Made by a program: the position numbers and the translations under genes. From Dyella kyungheensis (lineage in GTDB: Bacteria > Pseudomonadota > Gammaproteobacteria > Xanthomonadales > Rhodanobacteraceae): a stretch of 64,000 nucleotides of DNA. Below, piece after piece: positions 43,145 to 52,520 of the stretch. Every line of letters begins with the position of its first letter. Positions within the stretch are counted from its first letter, which is position 1. The notes below the pieces were generated by a model. The model had not been told where the DNA came from, searched no databases, and was given only the letters and a program-made list of their open reading frames with translations. Location of the stretch: contig NZ_JADIKC010000006.1 of the NCBI RefSeq assembly GCF_016905005.1, positions 62,001-126,000 of the forward strand. Reading direction: 5' to 3'.

Positions 43145-45340
43145 ATGGATGTCTCCCACCTGATCGACAAGCTCAACGACGCGCAGCGCGAAGCCGTTTG
43201 CGCGCCTCCTGGCAACTACCTCGTGCTCGCCGGCGCCGGTTCCGGCAAGACGCGCGTGCTCACCCACCGCATCGGCTGGCTGACCCAGGTCGAAGGCATC
43301 TCGCCATGGGCGATCCTGGCCGTCACCTTCACCAACAAGGCGGCCGGCGAAATGCGCGCGCGCCTGGACCAGCTGATTCCCGGCGGCACGCAAGGCCTCA
43401 CCGTGGGTACCTTCCACGGCATCGCGCATCGGCTGCTGCGCCGTCATTGGCGCGAGGCGGGCCTGCCGGAAGGTTTCCAGATCCTCGACGCCGACGACCA
43501 GCAACGCATCGTCAAGCGCGTGGTCACGGGGCTCGGGCTGGATGAAGCGCGCTTTCCGCCGCGCCAGGCCACCTGGCAGATCAACCAATGGAAGGACGAA
43601 GGCAAACGCGCCGACACCATCGAGCATCGCGATCATCCGATGACGCGCACGCTGGTGCAGATCTACCAGGCCTATGAAGACGCCTGCCGCCGCGCCGGGC
43701 TGGTCGACTTCGCCGAGCTGCTGCTGCGTGCGCACGAATTGTGGCTGCACAACCCGGCCATTCTCGAACACTACCGCGACCGCTGGCGCTACCTGCTGAT
43801 CGACGAATTCCAGGACACCAACACGCTGCAGTATGCGTGGATCCGCGTGCTCGCCGGGCAGACCGGGCAGGTCTTCGTGGTGGGCGACGACGACCAGGCG
43901 ATCTACGGCTGGCGCGGCGCGAAAGTGGAGAACGTGCAGCAGTTCCTGCGCGATTTCCCCGGCTCCAAGACCATCAAGCTGGAACAGAACTACCGCTCCA
44001 CCTCCACCATCCTCAAGGCCGCCAACAGCGTGATCGCCCGCAACGGCGGCCGCCTCGGCAAGCAGCTGTGGACGGACGGCGGCGAAGGCGAGCGCATTGC
44101 GCTGTACTCGGCCTATAACGAGCAGGACGAAGCGCGCTTCGTGATCGAGCGCATCCGCGAATACGTCGCCGAGCATGGCCAGGCGCGCGACTGCGCGATC
44201 CTCTATCGCTCCAATGCACAGTCGCGCAACTTCGAAGAGCAGCTGATGCAGCGGGACATCCGCTTCCGCGTCTACGGCGGCCAGCGCTTCTTCGATCGCG
44301 CGGAAGTGAAGGACGCCCTCGCCTATCTGCGCTTGTCTTCCAACCGCCAGGACGATGCCGCGTTCGAGCGCGCGGTGAACACGCCGCCGCGCGGCATCGG
44401 CGATCGCACGCTGGACGTGCTGCGCCGCCGTGCGCGCACCGAACGCAGCTCGATGTGGGAAGCCTCGCTCAGCGAACTCAGCAGCGGCAGCGAACTGGCA
44501 GGCCGCGCGAAGAACGCGGTGAAGGCCTTCCTCTCGATGATCGAGGACATGGCGCGTGCGTTTGCCGGCGCCGGTGCGGGCGACGCGCTCGCCCTGGCCG
44601 AACAGATCGACCACGCCATCACCCACACCGGCCTGCGCGACTTCTACGAGAAGGACAGCCGCGGCAACGCCGAATCGCGGGTGGAAAACCTGGACGAACT
44701 GGTCAACGTGGCCAGCCGTTTCGAGCTGACTCCGGATGACGAAGAAGCGGGCCTCAGCGAGCTGGCGGCCTTCCTCTCGCACGCCGCGCTGGAAGCGGGC
44801 GAAGGCCAGGGCGAAGCGTGGGACGACTGCGTGCAGCTGATGACGCTGCACTCGGCCAAGGGCCTGGAATTCCCGGTGGTGTTCCTGGTCGGCATGGAAG
44901 AAGGCCTGTTTCCCAGCCAGCGTTCGGTGGAAGACGAAGGCCGTCTCGAAGAAGAACGCCGCCTCGCCTATGTGGGCATCACGCGTGCACGCGAGCGGCT
45001 GTTCATCACCTACGCCGAATCGCGCCGCATGCACGGCGTGGAAATGCTCGCGCGCCCATCGCGCTTCCTGGCGGAAATTCCGCCTGAACTGATCGACGAA
45101 GTCCGGCCGCGCGTGCAGGTGAGCCGTCCACTTTACGGCGCGCGCCCCAACAGCGGTTCGCGCTCGCTGGAAGAAAGCATGCCGCTGACGCTCGGCCAGC
45201 TGGTGAGCCATCCCAGCTTCGGCGAAGGCATCGTGGTGAGCGCGGAAGGCAGCGGCGCGCATATGCGCATCCAGGTCAATTTCGCCAGCAGCGGCAGCAA
45301 GTGGCTGGTCTATGCGTATGCCAACCTGACCCCCTTGTAG
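43145..45340 (+). CDS. uvrD: DNA helicase II (UvrD)
   Basis: A 731-residue superfamily 1 helicase acting in nucleotide-excision and mismatch repair. Motif I GAGSGKTRVL lies near residue 31, and motifs II/III run through LIDEFQDTN and VVGDDDQAIYGWRGA near 246. QNYRSTSTIL, VQLMTLHSAKGLEFPVVFLV and YVGITRARERLF are motifs IV-VI. The C-terminal LGQLVSHPSFGEGIVVSAEG segment is the UvrD/PcrA RNA polymerase-interacting Tudor-like domain, which separates it from Rep. Length fits E. coli UvrD (720). Confidence 0.94.
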   Translation: MDVSHLIDKLNDAQREAVCAPPGNYLVLAGAGSGKTRVLTHRIGWLTQVEGISPWAILAVTFTNKAAGEMRARLDQLIPGGTQGLTVGTFHGIAHRLLRRHWREAGLPEGFQILDADDQQRIVKRVVTGLGLDEARFPPRQATWQINQWKDEGKRADTIEHRDHPMTRTLVQIYQAYEDACRRAGLVDFAELLLRAHELWLHNPAILEHYRDRWRYLLIDEFQDTNTLQYAWIRVLAGQTGQVFVVGDDDQAIYGWRGAKVENVQQFLRDFPGSKTIKLEQNYRSTSTILKAANSVIARNGGRLGKQLWTDGGEGERIALYSAYNEQDEARFVIERIREYVAEHGQARDCAILYRSNAQSRNFEEQLMQRDIRFRVYGGQRFFDRAEVKDALAYLRLSSNRQDDAAFERAVNTPPRGIGDRTLDVLRRRARTERSSMWEASLSELSSGSELAGRAKNAVKAFLSMIEDMARAFAGAGAGDALALAEQIDHAITHTGLRDFYEKDSRGNAESRVENLDELVNVASRFELTPDDEEAGLSELAAFLSHAALEAGEGQGEAWDDCVQLMTLHSAKGLEFPVVFLVGMEEGLFPSQRSVEDEGRLEEERRLAYVGITRARERLFITYAESRRMHGVEMLARPSRFLAEIPPELIDEVRPRVQVSRPLYGARPNSGSRSLEESMPLTLGQLVSHPSFGEGIVVSAEGSGAHMRIQVNFASSGSKWLVYAYANLTPL

Positions 45341-45344
45341 CCCC

Positions 45345-45914
45345 ATGAGCGACCAGCCCTCCCTGCGCGAAAACCTGCGGCGCCTGGTCGACGTCCAGCA
45401 AGGGATGGCCTTCGTCTATCGGCATCTGCCGTGGACGCATCGCCTGGTGCAGGGCCTGTGGTTCGCGCTGCAGGCGCTGCTGGCCGCAAGCGTTGCCTAT
45501 GGGCTCGGCCTGCTGCTGCATACCCAGCAGGCCTTCTGGGCCGCCATCACCGCCATCGCGGTGACCCAGCAGACCTACCTGGATACCCGCTCGTCCTCGC
45601 GCGACCAGCTGATCGGCGCGCTGGTGGGCGGCGTCGCAGGTTTCGGCACCACGCTGTTGCTGGGCGAGCAATACAGCGCGTACGCCGTGGCAATCGTGGT
45701 CGCCATCACCGGCTGCTGGCTGTTGGGCGTGGGCAGCGCGGGACGGCTGAGCGGCACCACCACCACCATCATCATGCTGGTGCCGCATACGGGATCGTTC
45801 TGGCTGATTGCGCTCACGCGCGTGGGCGAAGTGGCGCTGGGCATCGTCTGCTCGCTGGCGGTGGTGATGCTGGCCGAACGCGTGCAGCGTCGATGGGTGC
45901 ACCCGGGCGATTGA
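45345..45914 (+). CDS. FUSC-like small inner-membrane protein
   Basis: A 189-residue protein starting 4 bp after uvrD. It has about four to five hydrophobic helices from residue 38, with VAYGLGLLLHTQQAFWAAIT and AVTQQTYLDTRSSSRDQLIG, which match the transmembrane half of fusaric-acid-resistance (FUSC/aromatic acid exporter) proteins. It lacks the large cytoplasmic domain, so it is a short member. Transport activity is unproven. Confidence 0.72.
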   Translation: MSDQPSLRENLRRLVDVQQGMAFVYRHLPWTHRLVQGLWFALQALLAASVAYGLGLLLHTQQAFWAAITAIAVTQQTYLDTRSSSRDQLIGALVGGVAGFGTTLLLGEQYSAYAVAIVVAITGCWLLGVGSAGRLSGTTTTIIMLVPHTGSFWLIALTRVGEVALGIVCSLAVVMLAERVQRRWVHPGD

Positions 45915-46014
45915 GTCGCCTTATGATCTGGCCGATGAACGCAGGAAGGTTCGATGGGAACCGCCGGCCCGCGCGGGCGCTCCCTCTTTCAAGGCATTCG
46001 ACCCAGGCCCCGCC

Positions 46015-46371
46015 ATGACGCCCGAGATCTCCGAGAGCAGCTCCGAACGCCAGCGCGCGCGCCTGGACCACGACATCTGCGTGCACATCTTCACCGCCTC
46101 GGCCGCGATGGTCGGCGTATGCCTCACCGTGATCGGCATCCTTCGCGTGGTGATTTCACTGCGCAAGGAAGACCTGCTCGGCGACGACCTGCTGGCCGTC
46201 AACTCCATGCTCTACCTGTCCTCGTGCCTGCTCTCGTACTGGGCACTGCGCACGCGCAGCCGGGGCCGCAACCATCGGCTGGAACGGATCGCCGACGCGA
46301 TCTTCCTGGTAGCGCTGGTGTTCACCGCGATCAACGCCGGCTTCATCACCTGGGCAATCTCGGCCAGTTAG
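46015..46371 (+). CDS. Unrecognised small membrane protein
   Basis: A 118-residue protein with three probable membrane helices (about 22-46 IFTASAAMVGVCLTVIGILR, 62-80, and 95-116 AIFLVALVFTAINAGFITWA) and a charged DLLGDDLLAVN loop. Overlapping frames in the region lack this helix pattern. No family was recognised. The neighbours, uvrD and the FUSC-like gene, give no functional hint. Confidence 0.68.
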   Translation: MTPEISESSSERQRARLDHDICVHIFTASAAMVGVCLTVIGILRVVISLRKEDLLGDDLLAVNSMLYLSSCLLSYWALRTRSRGRNHRLERIADAIFLVALVFTAINAGFITWAISAS

Positions 46372-46509
46372 CCGACGTGACAGGCCATGGCCGGCGCGCC
46401 ATGATCTTGCCCGCCGTCAGGGGGAATGACGGAGAAGCCATAGCGACCTTGCAGGGCCATGGGGTCCCGCGACGTGGCACCCGACTTTCGGCCGGACATT
46501 CCAACGCCT

Positions 46510-47757
46510 ATGCAGACACCGTGGTTCCTGGATCACCTCGGCCTCACCACCTCGGCCGACGCCGCTGAGATCAAACGCGCTTACGCTGCGCGTCTGAAGC
46601 AGGTCGATCAGTCGACTGACATCGACGGGTTCATGCGCCTGCGCGAGGCGTACGCCGCCGCCACCGCATGGTGTCGCGCTGCCAACGACGGCACAGCCGC
46701 GGGGCCTGCGACGATCCCGGTCGCGCCGCCATCGACCCAGCTGCCGCCCTTTTCGACGGCAGCTGTCGCGACCGAAGTTCCGCTGCCCGATCCGCATGCA
46801 CCGGTGAACGTGGCGACTCGCGCCTTGCAGCAGTTGGAGCAACGGCTGATCGATGGCGAGCCACCCAGTCTGGTGTTCAGCGAACAATTGATCGGCCTGC
46901 AAGGCGAACACCTGCAGGTCACCGCCATCTTCGAAGCCATGCTGATCGACGGGCTTGCCGCGATGCGCCTGCCGCAACGGCTCGCGCTGTTCGGCGCTGC
47001 TTGCGACCAGCTCGGTTGGAACGATGTCGTCCATGTGCAGCAAATGGGCGCGCGCGGAGGTTGGGTTCGTGCGGTGCAGGAAGAAGAGATTGCATGGAAG
47101 CGCACGGCCGCAACCACCGGCTGCCACGATCTGTTCGATCGCCTTGGCGGCGCGCCGAAGCTCGACCGCACCGACCTTGCGCCCTCGCATTTCACGCGTG
47201 ACGCCACCCTGCGCTGGCCGGACATGCAGCAGTTGCTGAAGAGCTATCCGCACTACCTCGCGCTGCGCGTCGAGCGCTCGGCGCTGACGGCCTGGGAACA
47301 GGCATTCGCGGCACTACCGCCGCGAGACAAGGCGATGGCGGAGTCGTTCTCCAACCTGCCTTCGCCTGCAGCGTATCGACAGGCGGCTCCGCCACGTACG
47401 CGCACAAACCATGGCGGCAGGGTGGGCGCTGTGGTCGGCATCATCGGGTTGTTCAACCTGTTAAGCCATGCGTTCAACAGTGAGTCGCACCCACCGATCC
47501 CCCCTGCATCGGTGCCTGCGGTCACCGCGCCACTGGTGTCTCGCCCTTCCTTCACGTTGCCCGAGCACATCGCCATCACCCCAGGCAATTGCGAGCGCAT
47601 CGAGCATGCCGTGCACGAGCCGGATTGGAGGCCACCGCTGGATCCAGCCCAGTTGCATCGTCTGCGTGATGCCACCTTGTCCTGCCTGCGGGGCGGCAGG
47701 TGGCCTCATTGGCGCATGGCCGATCCCCAACTGGCGCAGTTGGGGATCCAGACCTGA
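46510..47757 (+). CDS. Degenerate J-domain-like membrane protein
   Basis: A 415-residue protein. Residues 1-60 (WFLDHLGLTTSADAAEIKRA, YAARLKQVDQSTDIDGFMRL, REAYAAA) have the J-domain helix pattern but no HPD tripeptide, so classic DnaK activation is doubtful. The middle is largely helical with no known motif. A probable membrane helix lies near 305-322 (VGAVVGIIGLFNLLSHAF), followed by a 90-residue C-terminal part. Such J-like proteins with internal membrane helices occur as uncharacterised gammaproteobacterial proteins. The start at 46510 was preferred to 46459 because it leads straight into the J-like domain. Confidence 0.65.
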   Translation: MQTPWFLDHLGLTTSADAAEIKRAYAARLKQVDQSTDIDGFMRLREAYAAATAWCRAANDGTAAGPATIPVAPPSTQLPPFSTAAVATEVPLPDPHAPVNVATRALQQLEQRLIDGEPPSLVFSEQLIGLQGEHLQVTAIFEAMLIDGLAAMRLPQRLALFGAACDQLGWNDVVHVQQMGARGGWVRAVQEEEIAWKRTAATTGCHDLFDRLGGAPKLDRTDLAPSHFTRDATLRWPDMQQLLKSYPHYLALRVERSALTAWEQAFAALPPRDKAMAESFSNLPSPAAYRQAAPPRTRTNHGGRVGAVVGIIGLFNLLSHAFNSESHPPIPPASVPAVTAPLVSRPSFTLPEHIAITPGNCERIEHAVHEPDWRPPLDPAQLHRLRDATLSCLRGGRWPHWRMADPQLAQLGIQT

Positions 47758-47782
47758 AAACCTCAGGTAGCTTGCCGTGCGC

Positions 47783-49039
47783 TTATTCGGGCAAGCGCGG
47801 CACACCATGCTCGCTGCGTTCTTCCACCGCGATGGGACGCGTATCCAGGCGCGTCGAGCGTGCGCTCTGCGGCAGCGGATCGACGGCCTCGCCGCGCGCC
47901 AGTGCCAGCGCGTTGCGGTAACAACGCTGGGCCAGGGCGGCATCGTCCTGCCCGGCGTGCACGTCGCCGAGCGCTTCCCATGCGCCGCTGCTGGGCACCA
48001 GCGCCAGCGAACGTTCCAGGTACTGCGTGGCCTTGCCCCACAAACCCTGGCGCGCGCACATGCGGCCCAGCGTGAGCAGTAGCGCGGCATCGTTGGGATG
48101 TGCATCGAGCCACGATTCGGCGCGACGCAGGCGCGCTTCGATATCGTCGCCGCCCAGCGAAGCATAGGTTTCGATCAGCAGCGGCGACCATTCGCGACGC
48201 AGCGCCGATTCCACTTCGTCCATCGCCGGCAGCACCATGCCGAAGGCGGCGGCCTGACGCGCGTACGCATCGATGGCGGCCGGTACGCGCCGCTGCGTCT
48301 TGGGCAGCTGCGACCACAGGGTATTGAGTGCGGCGGCATCCGGCGCACCGCGCAGCGAGGCGGCCAGCACCTGCCCTTCGAGCGCGCCAAAGGCCTTGGT
48401 GCCCAGCGCCCCGCTCTTCTGCAGCGGTTCGAGCGCCTGCCGTGCGCGACGCGTATCGCCGCTGGCGAGTGCGGCCAGGGCGAGTTCGCGCCAGCCGCCC
48501 GGCGTGAGGTTGCCGGCGTCCGCATCGGCGGCGAGCAGATTCACCGCTTCGAGCGGCCGTCCTTCGCGCCGCAGCACGCGGGCACGCAGCACACGCGCCG
48601 CACGAGGCGCTACCTGGGCCGCCTCGTCGAGCGTGGCCAGTGCGCGGTTGTTTTCGCCGCGACGCGAGGCGGCCTCAGCGGCGGCAAGCAAGGACGGACC
48701 CCGCAGCACATCGAGGCGCGACGCGCGATGCAGATCGCGTTCGGCATCGACGTGGCGACCTTCCATCAGCGCCAGCAGGCCTTCGCTCATTTTCTTGCGA
48801 CTGAGCCGGCGATGGCGGCGCGTGAACGCACCGAACGGCCAGCGCACGGCAAACCACACCGCGCCGAGCACTGCCCAGGCAAGCAGCAGCAAGACGACGG
48901 CGGCGACCACCGTGGTCTCGGCCTGCCAGCCACGCAACTGCACCAGCACATAGCCGGGATCCTCGGCCACCCAATGCCAGCCGAACGCAGCCAGTGCCGC
49001 CACGATCACTAGCAACAGCAACCAACGCCACAACTTCAT
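47783..49039 (-). CDS. hemY: HemY, heme-locus TPR membrane protein
   Basis: A 418-residue inner-membrane protein. Two N-terminal helices (about 5-22 and 42-63) are joined by EDPGYVLVQLRGWQAETT, the HemY_N hallmark. A cytoplasmic or periplasmic helical-repeat (TPR-like) region runs from about 85 to 400. Despite its name, this gammaproteobacterial HemY is not protoporphyrinogen oxidase; it is thought to have a porphyrin-pathway-related role. It overlaps hemX by 4 bp and is last of the hemD-hemX-hemY set. Confidence 0.9.
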   Translation of the reverse strand: MKLWRWLLLLVIVAALAAFGWHWVAEDPGYVLVQLRGWQAETTVVAAVVLLLLAWAVLGAVWFAVRWPFGAFTRRHRRLSRKKMSEGLLALMEGRHVDAERDLHRASRLDVLRGPSLLAAAEAASRRGENNRALATLDEAAQVAPRAARVLRARVLRREGRPLEAVNLLAADADAGNLTPGGWRELALAALASGDTRRARQALEPLQKSGALGTKAFGALEGQVLAASLRGAPDAAALNTLWSQLPKTQRRVPAAIDAYARQAAAFGMVLPAMDEVESALRREWSPLLIETYASLGGDDIEARLRRAESWLDAHPNDAALLLTLGRMCARQGLWGKATQYLERSLALVPSSGAWEALGDVHAGQDDAALAQRCYRNALALARGEAVDPLPQSARSTRLDTRPIAVEERSEHGVPRLPE

Positions 49040-50145
49040 GGCTTGGCTCCGGCCGAGCTGGTGGCCGCGGGCTTGAGCGCATGCACGGCGCGCAAGTTGC
49101 GCAGCTCACTGAGCGCCGCACCCAGCTGTACCGCCGCGCCGGGCGGCTGTGCGATCAGCGTGGCCAGTTGCGTGCGTGCCTGTTGCACCGATGCGGCGTT
49201 GCCGTCGAACTGCGCCACGATGCCGGCGTCGGCACGCTTGAGCGCGGCGATGTAGGCGTCGCGATCGGATGCCAGCAGCGCCGCCTGCGCCTGGGCCAGG
49301 TCGATCGAAGCCAGCTCGCGCGCAAAGCGCGCATCCGCCACGGACAACGGCGCGCCGTTCGTGCGCTGCACTTTCACCACATCGTTGAGCGCACTCATGA
49401 CGCGCGACCAGCCACCGGTCGAGGCGCTGGAAGCGGCGCTATCCAATGGCTTGAGCGGAAGCTCCAGGGTCGATGCGCGCAGGTTGCTCAGGGTGGTCAA
49501 TGCGGTATCGAGATTGACCGTCTGCGTCTTGCTCAGCGCTTCGCGTTCCGCGCCGATGCTCTGGCGAAGGCCGGAAAAGGCGCCGTCGTTCACCGCGGCG
49601 AGGGTCTGATCGGCGAGTGCGTAGGCAGCCAGCGCGCCCTGCGCATCGTGGAACAGGTCGTAGCGTTCCTTGGCCATGCGCAGCAGCGATTCGGTTTCGT
49701 CCAGCAACATGGCGTCATGCCCGGACAGCGTTTTTTCCGAGAGCTTGGCCACGGCATCTTCGAGATTGCGGGTGCGTTCGGCCTGGCTCAGCAATTCCTC
49801 GCGCAGGGAACGGTTCACCTGATCGGCGTCGCCCAGGCGCTGGCGCAACAGATTGCGTTCGCTGTCGCTGGCGCCAAAGGCGCTTTCCAGCGTGTCGACG
49901 CGTTGCTTGAGCCCGCTGAGCGCGGCGTTGCCGGCGGCATTGCCGCGCTCCTGTTGCCACTGGCGCCAGCCCACGTAGCCGGCGCCGCCGATGGCCACCA
50001 GCGAGAGCAGCAGCGCCACGGCCAGGGTGCCGCTGCCGCGTCGTGCCGGTGGCGTGGCACGCGGAGCGCGCGAAGGAGTCTCGGAACGCGCGCCCGCAGG
50101 CGCGCCGCTATCAAGGAAGGAGTCGTCTTGGCTCATGCGCGACAT
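49036..50145 (-). CDS. hemX: HemX-like membrane protein
   Basis: A 369-residue protein with a cytoplasmic Pro/Ala/Arg-rich N-terminus, one membrane helix near 40-60 (GTLAVALLLSLVAIGGAGYV), and a long mostly helical, partly coiled-coil domain. The family signature FDAQGALAAYALADQTLAAV and the RTNGAPLSVADARFARELA segment support HemX. E. coli HemX was once called uroporphyrinogen methyltransferase, but no such catalytic motif is seen here. Start 50145 or 50136. It is translationally coupled to hemY (ATGA overlap). Confidence 0.88.
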   Translation of the reverse strand: MSRMSQDDSFLDSGAPAGARSETPSRAPRATPPARRGSGTLAVALLLSLVAIGGAGYVGWRQWQQERGNAAGNAALSGLKQRVDTLESAFGASDSERNLLRQRLGDADQVNRSLREELLSQAERTRNLEDAVAKLSEKTLSGHDAMLLDETESLLRMAKERYDLFHDAQGALAAYALADQTLAAVNDGAFSGLRQSIGAEREALSKTQTVNLDTALTTLSNLRASTLELPLKPLDSAASSASTGGWSRVMSALNDVVKVQRTNGAPLSVADARFARELASIDLAQAQAALLASDRDAYIAALKRADAGIVAQFDGNAASVQQARTQLATLIAQPPGAAVQLGAALSELRNLRAVHALKPAATSSAGAKP

Positions 50146-50214
50146 GCTAACAGCCCACGCCGGGGGACTCGCATCAAGCGGGCGTGAAGGCGCGGCTTGT
50201 CCGTAGGAAAACGG

Positions 50215-50982
50215 CTAAGGGCGCGCCGCAGCCGCGAGTAGATTTTCAGACAGCGCCGATGCCGCCACCCGTACGCGTTTGAAACCGGCGCCCTGCGCGG
50301 CTTCGGCGAGCCGCTCGCTGCTGACCACGGCCACGGCCGCGCAGAGCCGTGCGAATGCATCGGCCGGCAACCCCTGCCTGAGATTGTCGAGCGCCTCCGC
50401 ACTGGAGAGCAGCACGCGCGCCTCTGCCGGCAGTTGCCGGATCTGCTCGAGCTGGCGGCGCTGCCAACGCGGCGTGCCGCGGCGATAGACATGCACTTCG
50501 CGAAGCTGCGCGCCGCGTGCGACGAGCTCGCTGCGCAGCACGCCGCGACCGCCCGGGGCACCGACCAGGGCGACGCGGCGTCCGCCCAGTTCGCTGAGCG
50601 CGGCTTGATCCAGCAGCCCTTCGCTGTCCTGCCGCTGCACCGGGGCGACCGCCTGAAGACCGTGACGCGCCAGCGCCCGCGCCGTGCCCTGGCCCACCGC
50701 GAACACCGTGGCCTGCGTTCGCAAGGATGCGAGCTGTGCGGCAAAGCGCACCGCGGCGGGGCTGGTGAAGATCAGCAACTCGTCGCCCAGCGCCGCGCGC
50801 AACGAGGCGGCGGTGTCCGGCCCTTCGCTGGCGCGCAACGACAGTCCCGGCAACAGCAGCGGCACCCCGCCCAGCCTGCGCACGCGCCGGGCCAGCGGCG
50901 AGCCCGTGCCGGCGGGACGGGTGATGACCACGGTGCGTCCGTCCAGCGCAGGCACGGCAGAGGTCGGGGATCGCGCGGTCAT
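50215..50982 (-). CDS. hemD: Uroporphyrinogen-III synthase
   Basis: A 255-residue cytoplasmic enzyme that cyclises hydroxymethylbilane to uroporphyrinogen III. The sequence is weakly conserved as usual for the family, but TVVITRPAGTGSPLARRVRR at the start, LLIFTSPAAVRFAAQL near 70-85, and VALVGAPGGRGVL near 135 are recognisable. It begins the hemD-hemX-hemY unit with 69 bp before hemX. hemC, often directly upstream in other bacteria, is not adjacent here. Confidence 0.88.
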   Translation of the reverse strand: MTARSPTSAVPALDGRTVVITRPAGTGSPLARRVRRLGGVPLLLPGLSLRASEGPDTAASLRAALGDELLIFTSPAAVRFAAQLASLRTQATVFAVGQGTARALARHGLQAVAPVQRQDSEGLLDQAALSELGGRRVALVGAPGGRGVLRSELVARGAQLREVHVYRRGTPRWQRRQLEQIRQLPAEARVLLSSAEALDNLRQGLPADAFARLCAAVAVVSSERLAEAAQGAGFKRVRVAASALSENLLAAAARP

Positions 50983-51087
50983 GGACTCTCCGGAGGCATG
51001 TCCGCGAGTGTAGCGGCCGCCGCCCTATCGGTCCTGTCCGGCCAGGGTGCGTAAACTACGCCTTCCCCCTCGGCTACCCCCGCGACG

Positions 51088-51570
51088 ATGAGCAACACCG
51101 AACGACACACCCACGCACGCAAGCTGGTCGCTTTCATGCGCGACGAAATCCCGCTGGCGCACACCATGGACCTGAGCCTGCAGGCCTGCGACGAGCAGCA
51201 CCTTGCCCTGGCCGCTCCGCTTGGCCCCAACATCAACGACAAGGGCTGCGCCTTCGGCGGCAGCCTGGTCAGCGTGATGACGCTCAACGGCTGGGGCCTG
51301 GTCGAACTGGAGCTGCGCCTGCGCGGCCTGGCCTGCGACGTGTTCGTGGGCGAATCCACCGTGCGCTACCTGGAGCCGGTGTGGGAAGACTTCACCAGCG
51401 AAGCCCGGCTGGCGGCGAGTGCGGACTGGGTCACCTTTTTCGACACTCTGGCCGCCCGCGGCCGCGCCCGCATCGAAGTGATGTGCAGCGTGCCTGGCAC
51501 GGGCGTCAAGCCGGCGGCCACGCTGGAGGCCCGTTTCGTAGCCAAAATGCGCTCCCCCGACGCCGTATGA
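51088..51570 (+). CDS. Hotdog-fold thioesterase (YiiD C-terminal domain type)
   Basis: A 160-residue single-domain protein. IPLAHTMDLSLQACDEQHLA, then PNINDKGCAFGGSLVSVMTL and VGESTVRYLEPV, match the C-terminal domain of E. coli YiiD, a putative acyl-CoA thioesterase. DKGCAFGGS corresponds to the active-site segment of the hotdog helix. It is encoded divergently from hemD, with about 105 bp between the starts. The substrate is unknown. Confidence 0.78.
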   Translation: MSNTERHTHARKLVAFMRDEIPLAHTMDLSLQACDEQHLALAAPLGPNINDKGCAFGGSLVSVMTLNGWGLVELELRLRGLACDVFVGESTVRYLEPVWEDFTSEARLAASADWVTFFDTLAARGRARIEVMCSVPGTGVKPAATLEARFVAKMRSPDAV

Positions 51571-51621
51571 AATGCGCTACCGCTTGGGCACAATGCAGGC
51601 CTCGCCCCAGGGGATAACCAC

Positions 51622-52038
51622 ATGCGCCGCGTCCTGATCCCGCTCGTCATGGTGTCCATGCTTGCGCTCGGTGGTTGTGCCACCGACAAACGCAAGGATG
51701 ACCTCACCACCACGCTCAACGCCTACGCCAGCGAAGTGCGCTGGGGCGATTTCAACGGCGCTCTGAACTTCATCGATCCCAAGGAACGCGAGGCTCACCC
51801 GATCCCCGCGTTGGAGATGGCGCGCTACCAGCAATACAAGGTAAGCGAGTACGACGAGGGCAACGGACCCACGCCCAACGGCGAGTTCGAAGTGAAGCAG
51901 GTGGTAAAGATCAACCTGGTCAACGTGCACACCCAGCAGGAGCGCACGGTGACCGATCACCAGACCTGGCGCTACAACCAGGAGAGCAAGCACTGGTATC
52001 TGGAATCGGGACTGCCGGATATCAGCGGCAACCCGTAA
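51622..52038 (+). CDS. Small outer-membrane-type lipoprotein, unrecognised
   Basis: A 138-residue protein with a type II signal peptide (RRVLIPLVMVSMLALGGC). The lipobox LGGC puts the lipidated cysteine near residue 19, and the following A-T suggests outer-membrane sorting. The mature part resembles small NTF2-like or cystatin-like folds (YASEVRWGDFNGALNFIDP; HQTWRYNQESKHWYLESGLP) but I cannot name a family. The start follows a GGGGATAACC spacer, a weak ribosome site. Confidence 0.75.
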   Translation: MRRVLIPLVMVSMLALGGCATDKRKDDLTTTLNAYASEVRWGDFNGALNFIDPKEREAHPIPALEMARYQQYKVSEYDEGNGPTPNGEFEVKQVVKINLVNVHTQQERTVTDHQTWRYNQESKHWYLESGLPDISGNP

Positions 52039-52129
52039 TTGCTGGACGCTGCTCGAGAAGTTCTTTTTCTCCGCAAGCGCGGAGAGCGTACTTTGCGCCG
52101 CCTTCCCCACCGCTGCCCCTCGCGCTTGT

Positions 52130-52213
52130 CTGTGGGAGCGCACCCTGTGCGCGACCGCCACGCTGAGATGTACCGCTCCGTAGGTTTGTCGCGCACAGGG
52201 TGCGCTCCCACAG
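52130..52213. repeat. REP-like pair, family A
   Basis: CTGTGGGAGCGCACCCTGTG and onward (52130-52155) is perfectly mirrored by 52188-52213 with 32 bp between. This is the cleanest pair of this family in the window. Confidence 0.92.
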
Positions 52214-52279
52214 TAGATCTAAGGCTCTGGCTTCAGCTCTTGGCTCTTGGCTCCTGGGGTCCCCGTATGACGCGGCGGG

Positions 52280-52520
52280 TGGGTGGAGGAAAGCCCGCAG
52301 GGTGGCCCGCATGGATGCGGGCCAGTTTTTCGCCAGGGCAGGATGCCCTGTCGAAAAACCCCGCAACCCACCCGCGCACCTGGAGGGCCGCAGGCCCGGA
52401 AGGCGCGTCATCCGGGGGGCCCTTCTCTTTGGTTACTTTCTCTTGGGCAAGCAAGAGAAAGTAACCCGGGCCGCGGCAGCGGCACGGAAGCCCGCGGCAG
52501 GCGAGCAAGCTGGCGTCAAC
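52280..52520 (+). repeat. Serial-hairpin intergenic element
   Basis: A chain of hairpins: GGCCCGCAT/ATGCGGGCC (around 52300-52320), CAGGGCA/TGCCCTG (around 52335-52351), GGGCC-gca-GGCCC (around 52386-52400), and a 15-bp GGTTACTTTCTCTTG/CAAGAGAAAGTAACC (around 52430-52466). From memory, similar blocks recur between genes in Xanthomonadaceae genomes, which suggests a dispersed element or a structured RNA. No protein-coding function is apparent. Confidence 0.6.

Noticed and set aside
43076-45346. A 756-codon open frame antisense to uvrD
   Set aside because: Shadow frame; uvrD has all helicase motifs on the other strand.
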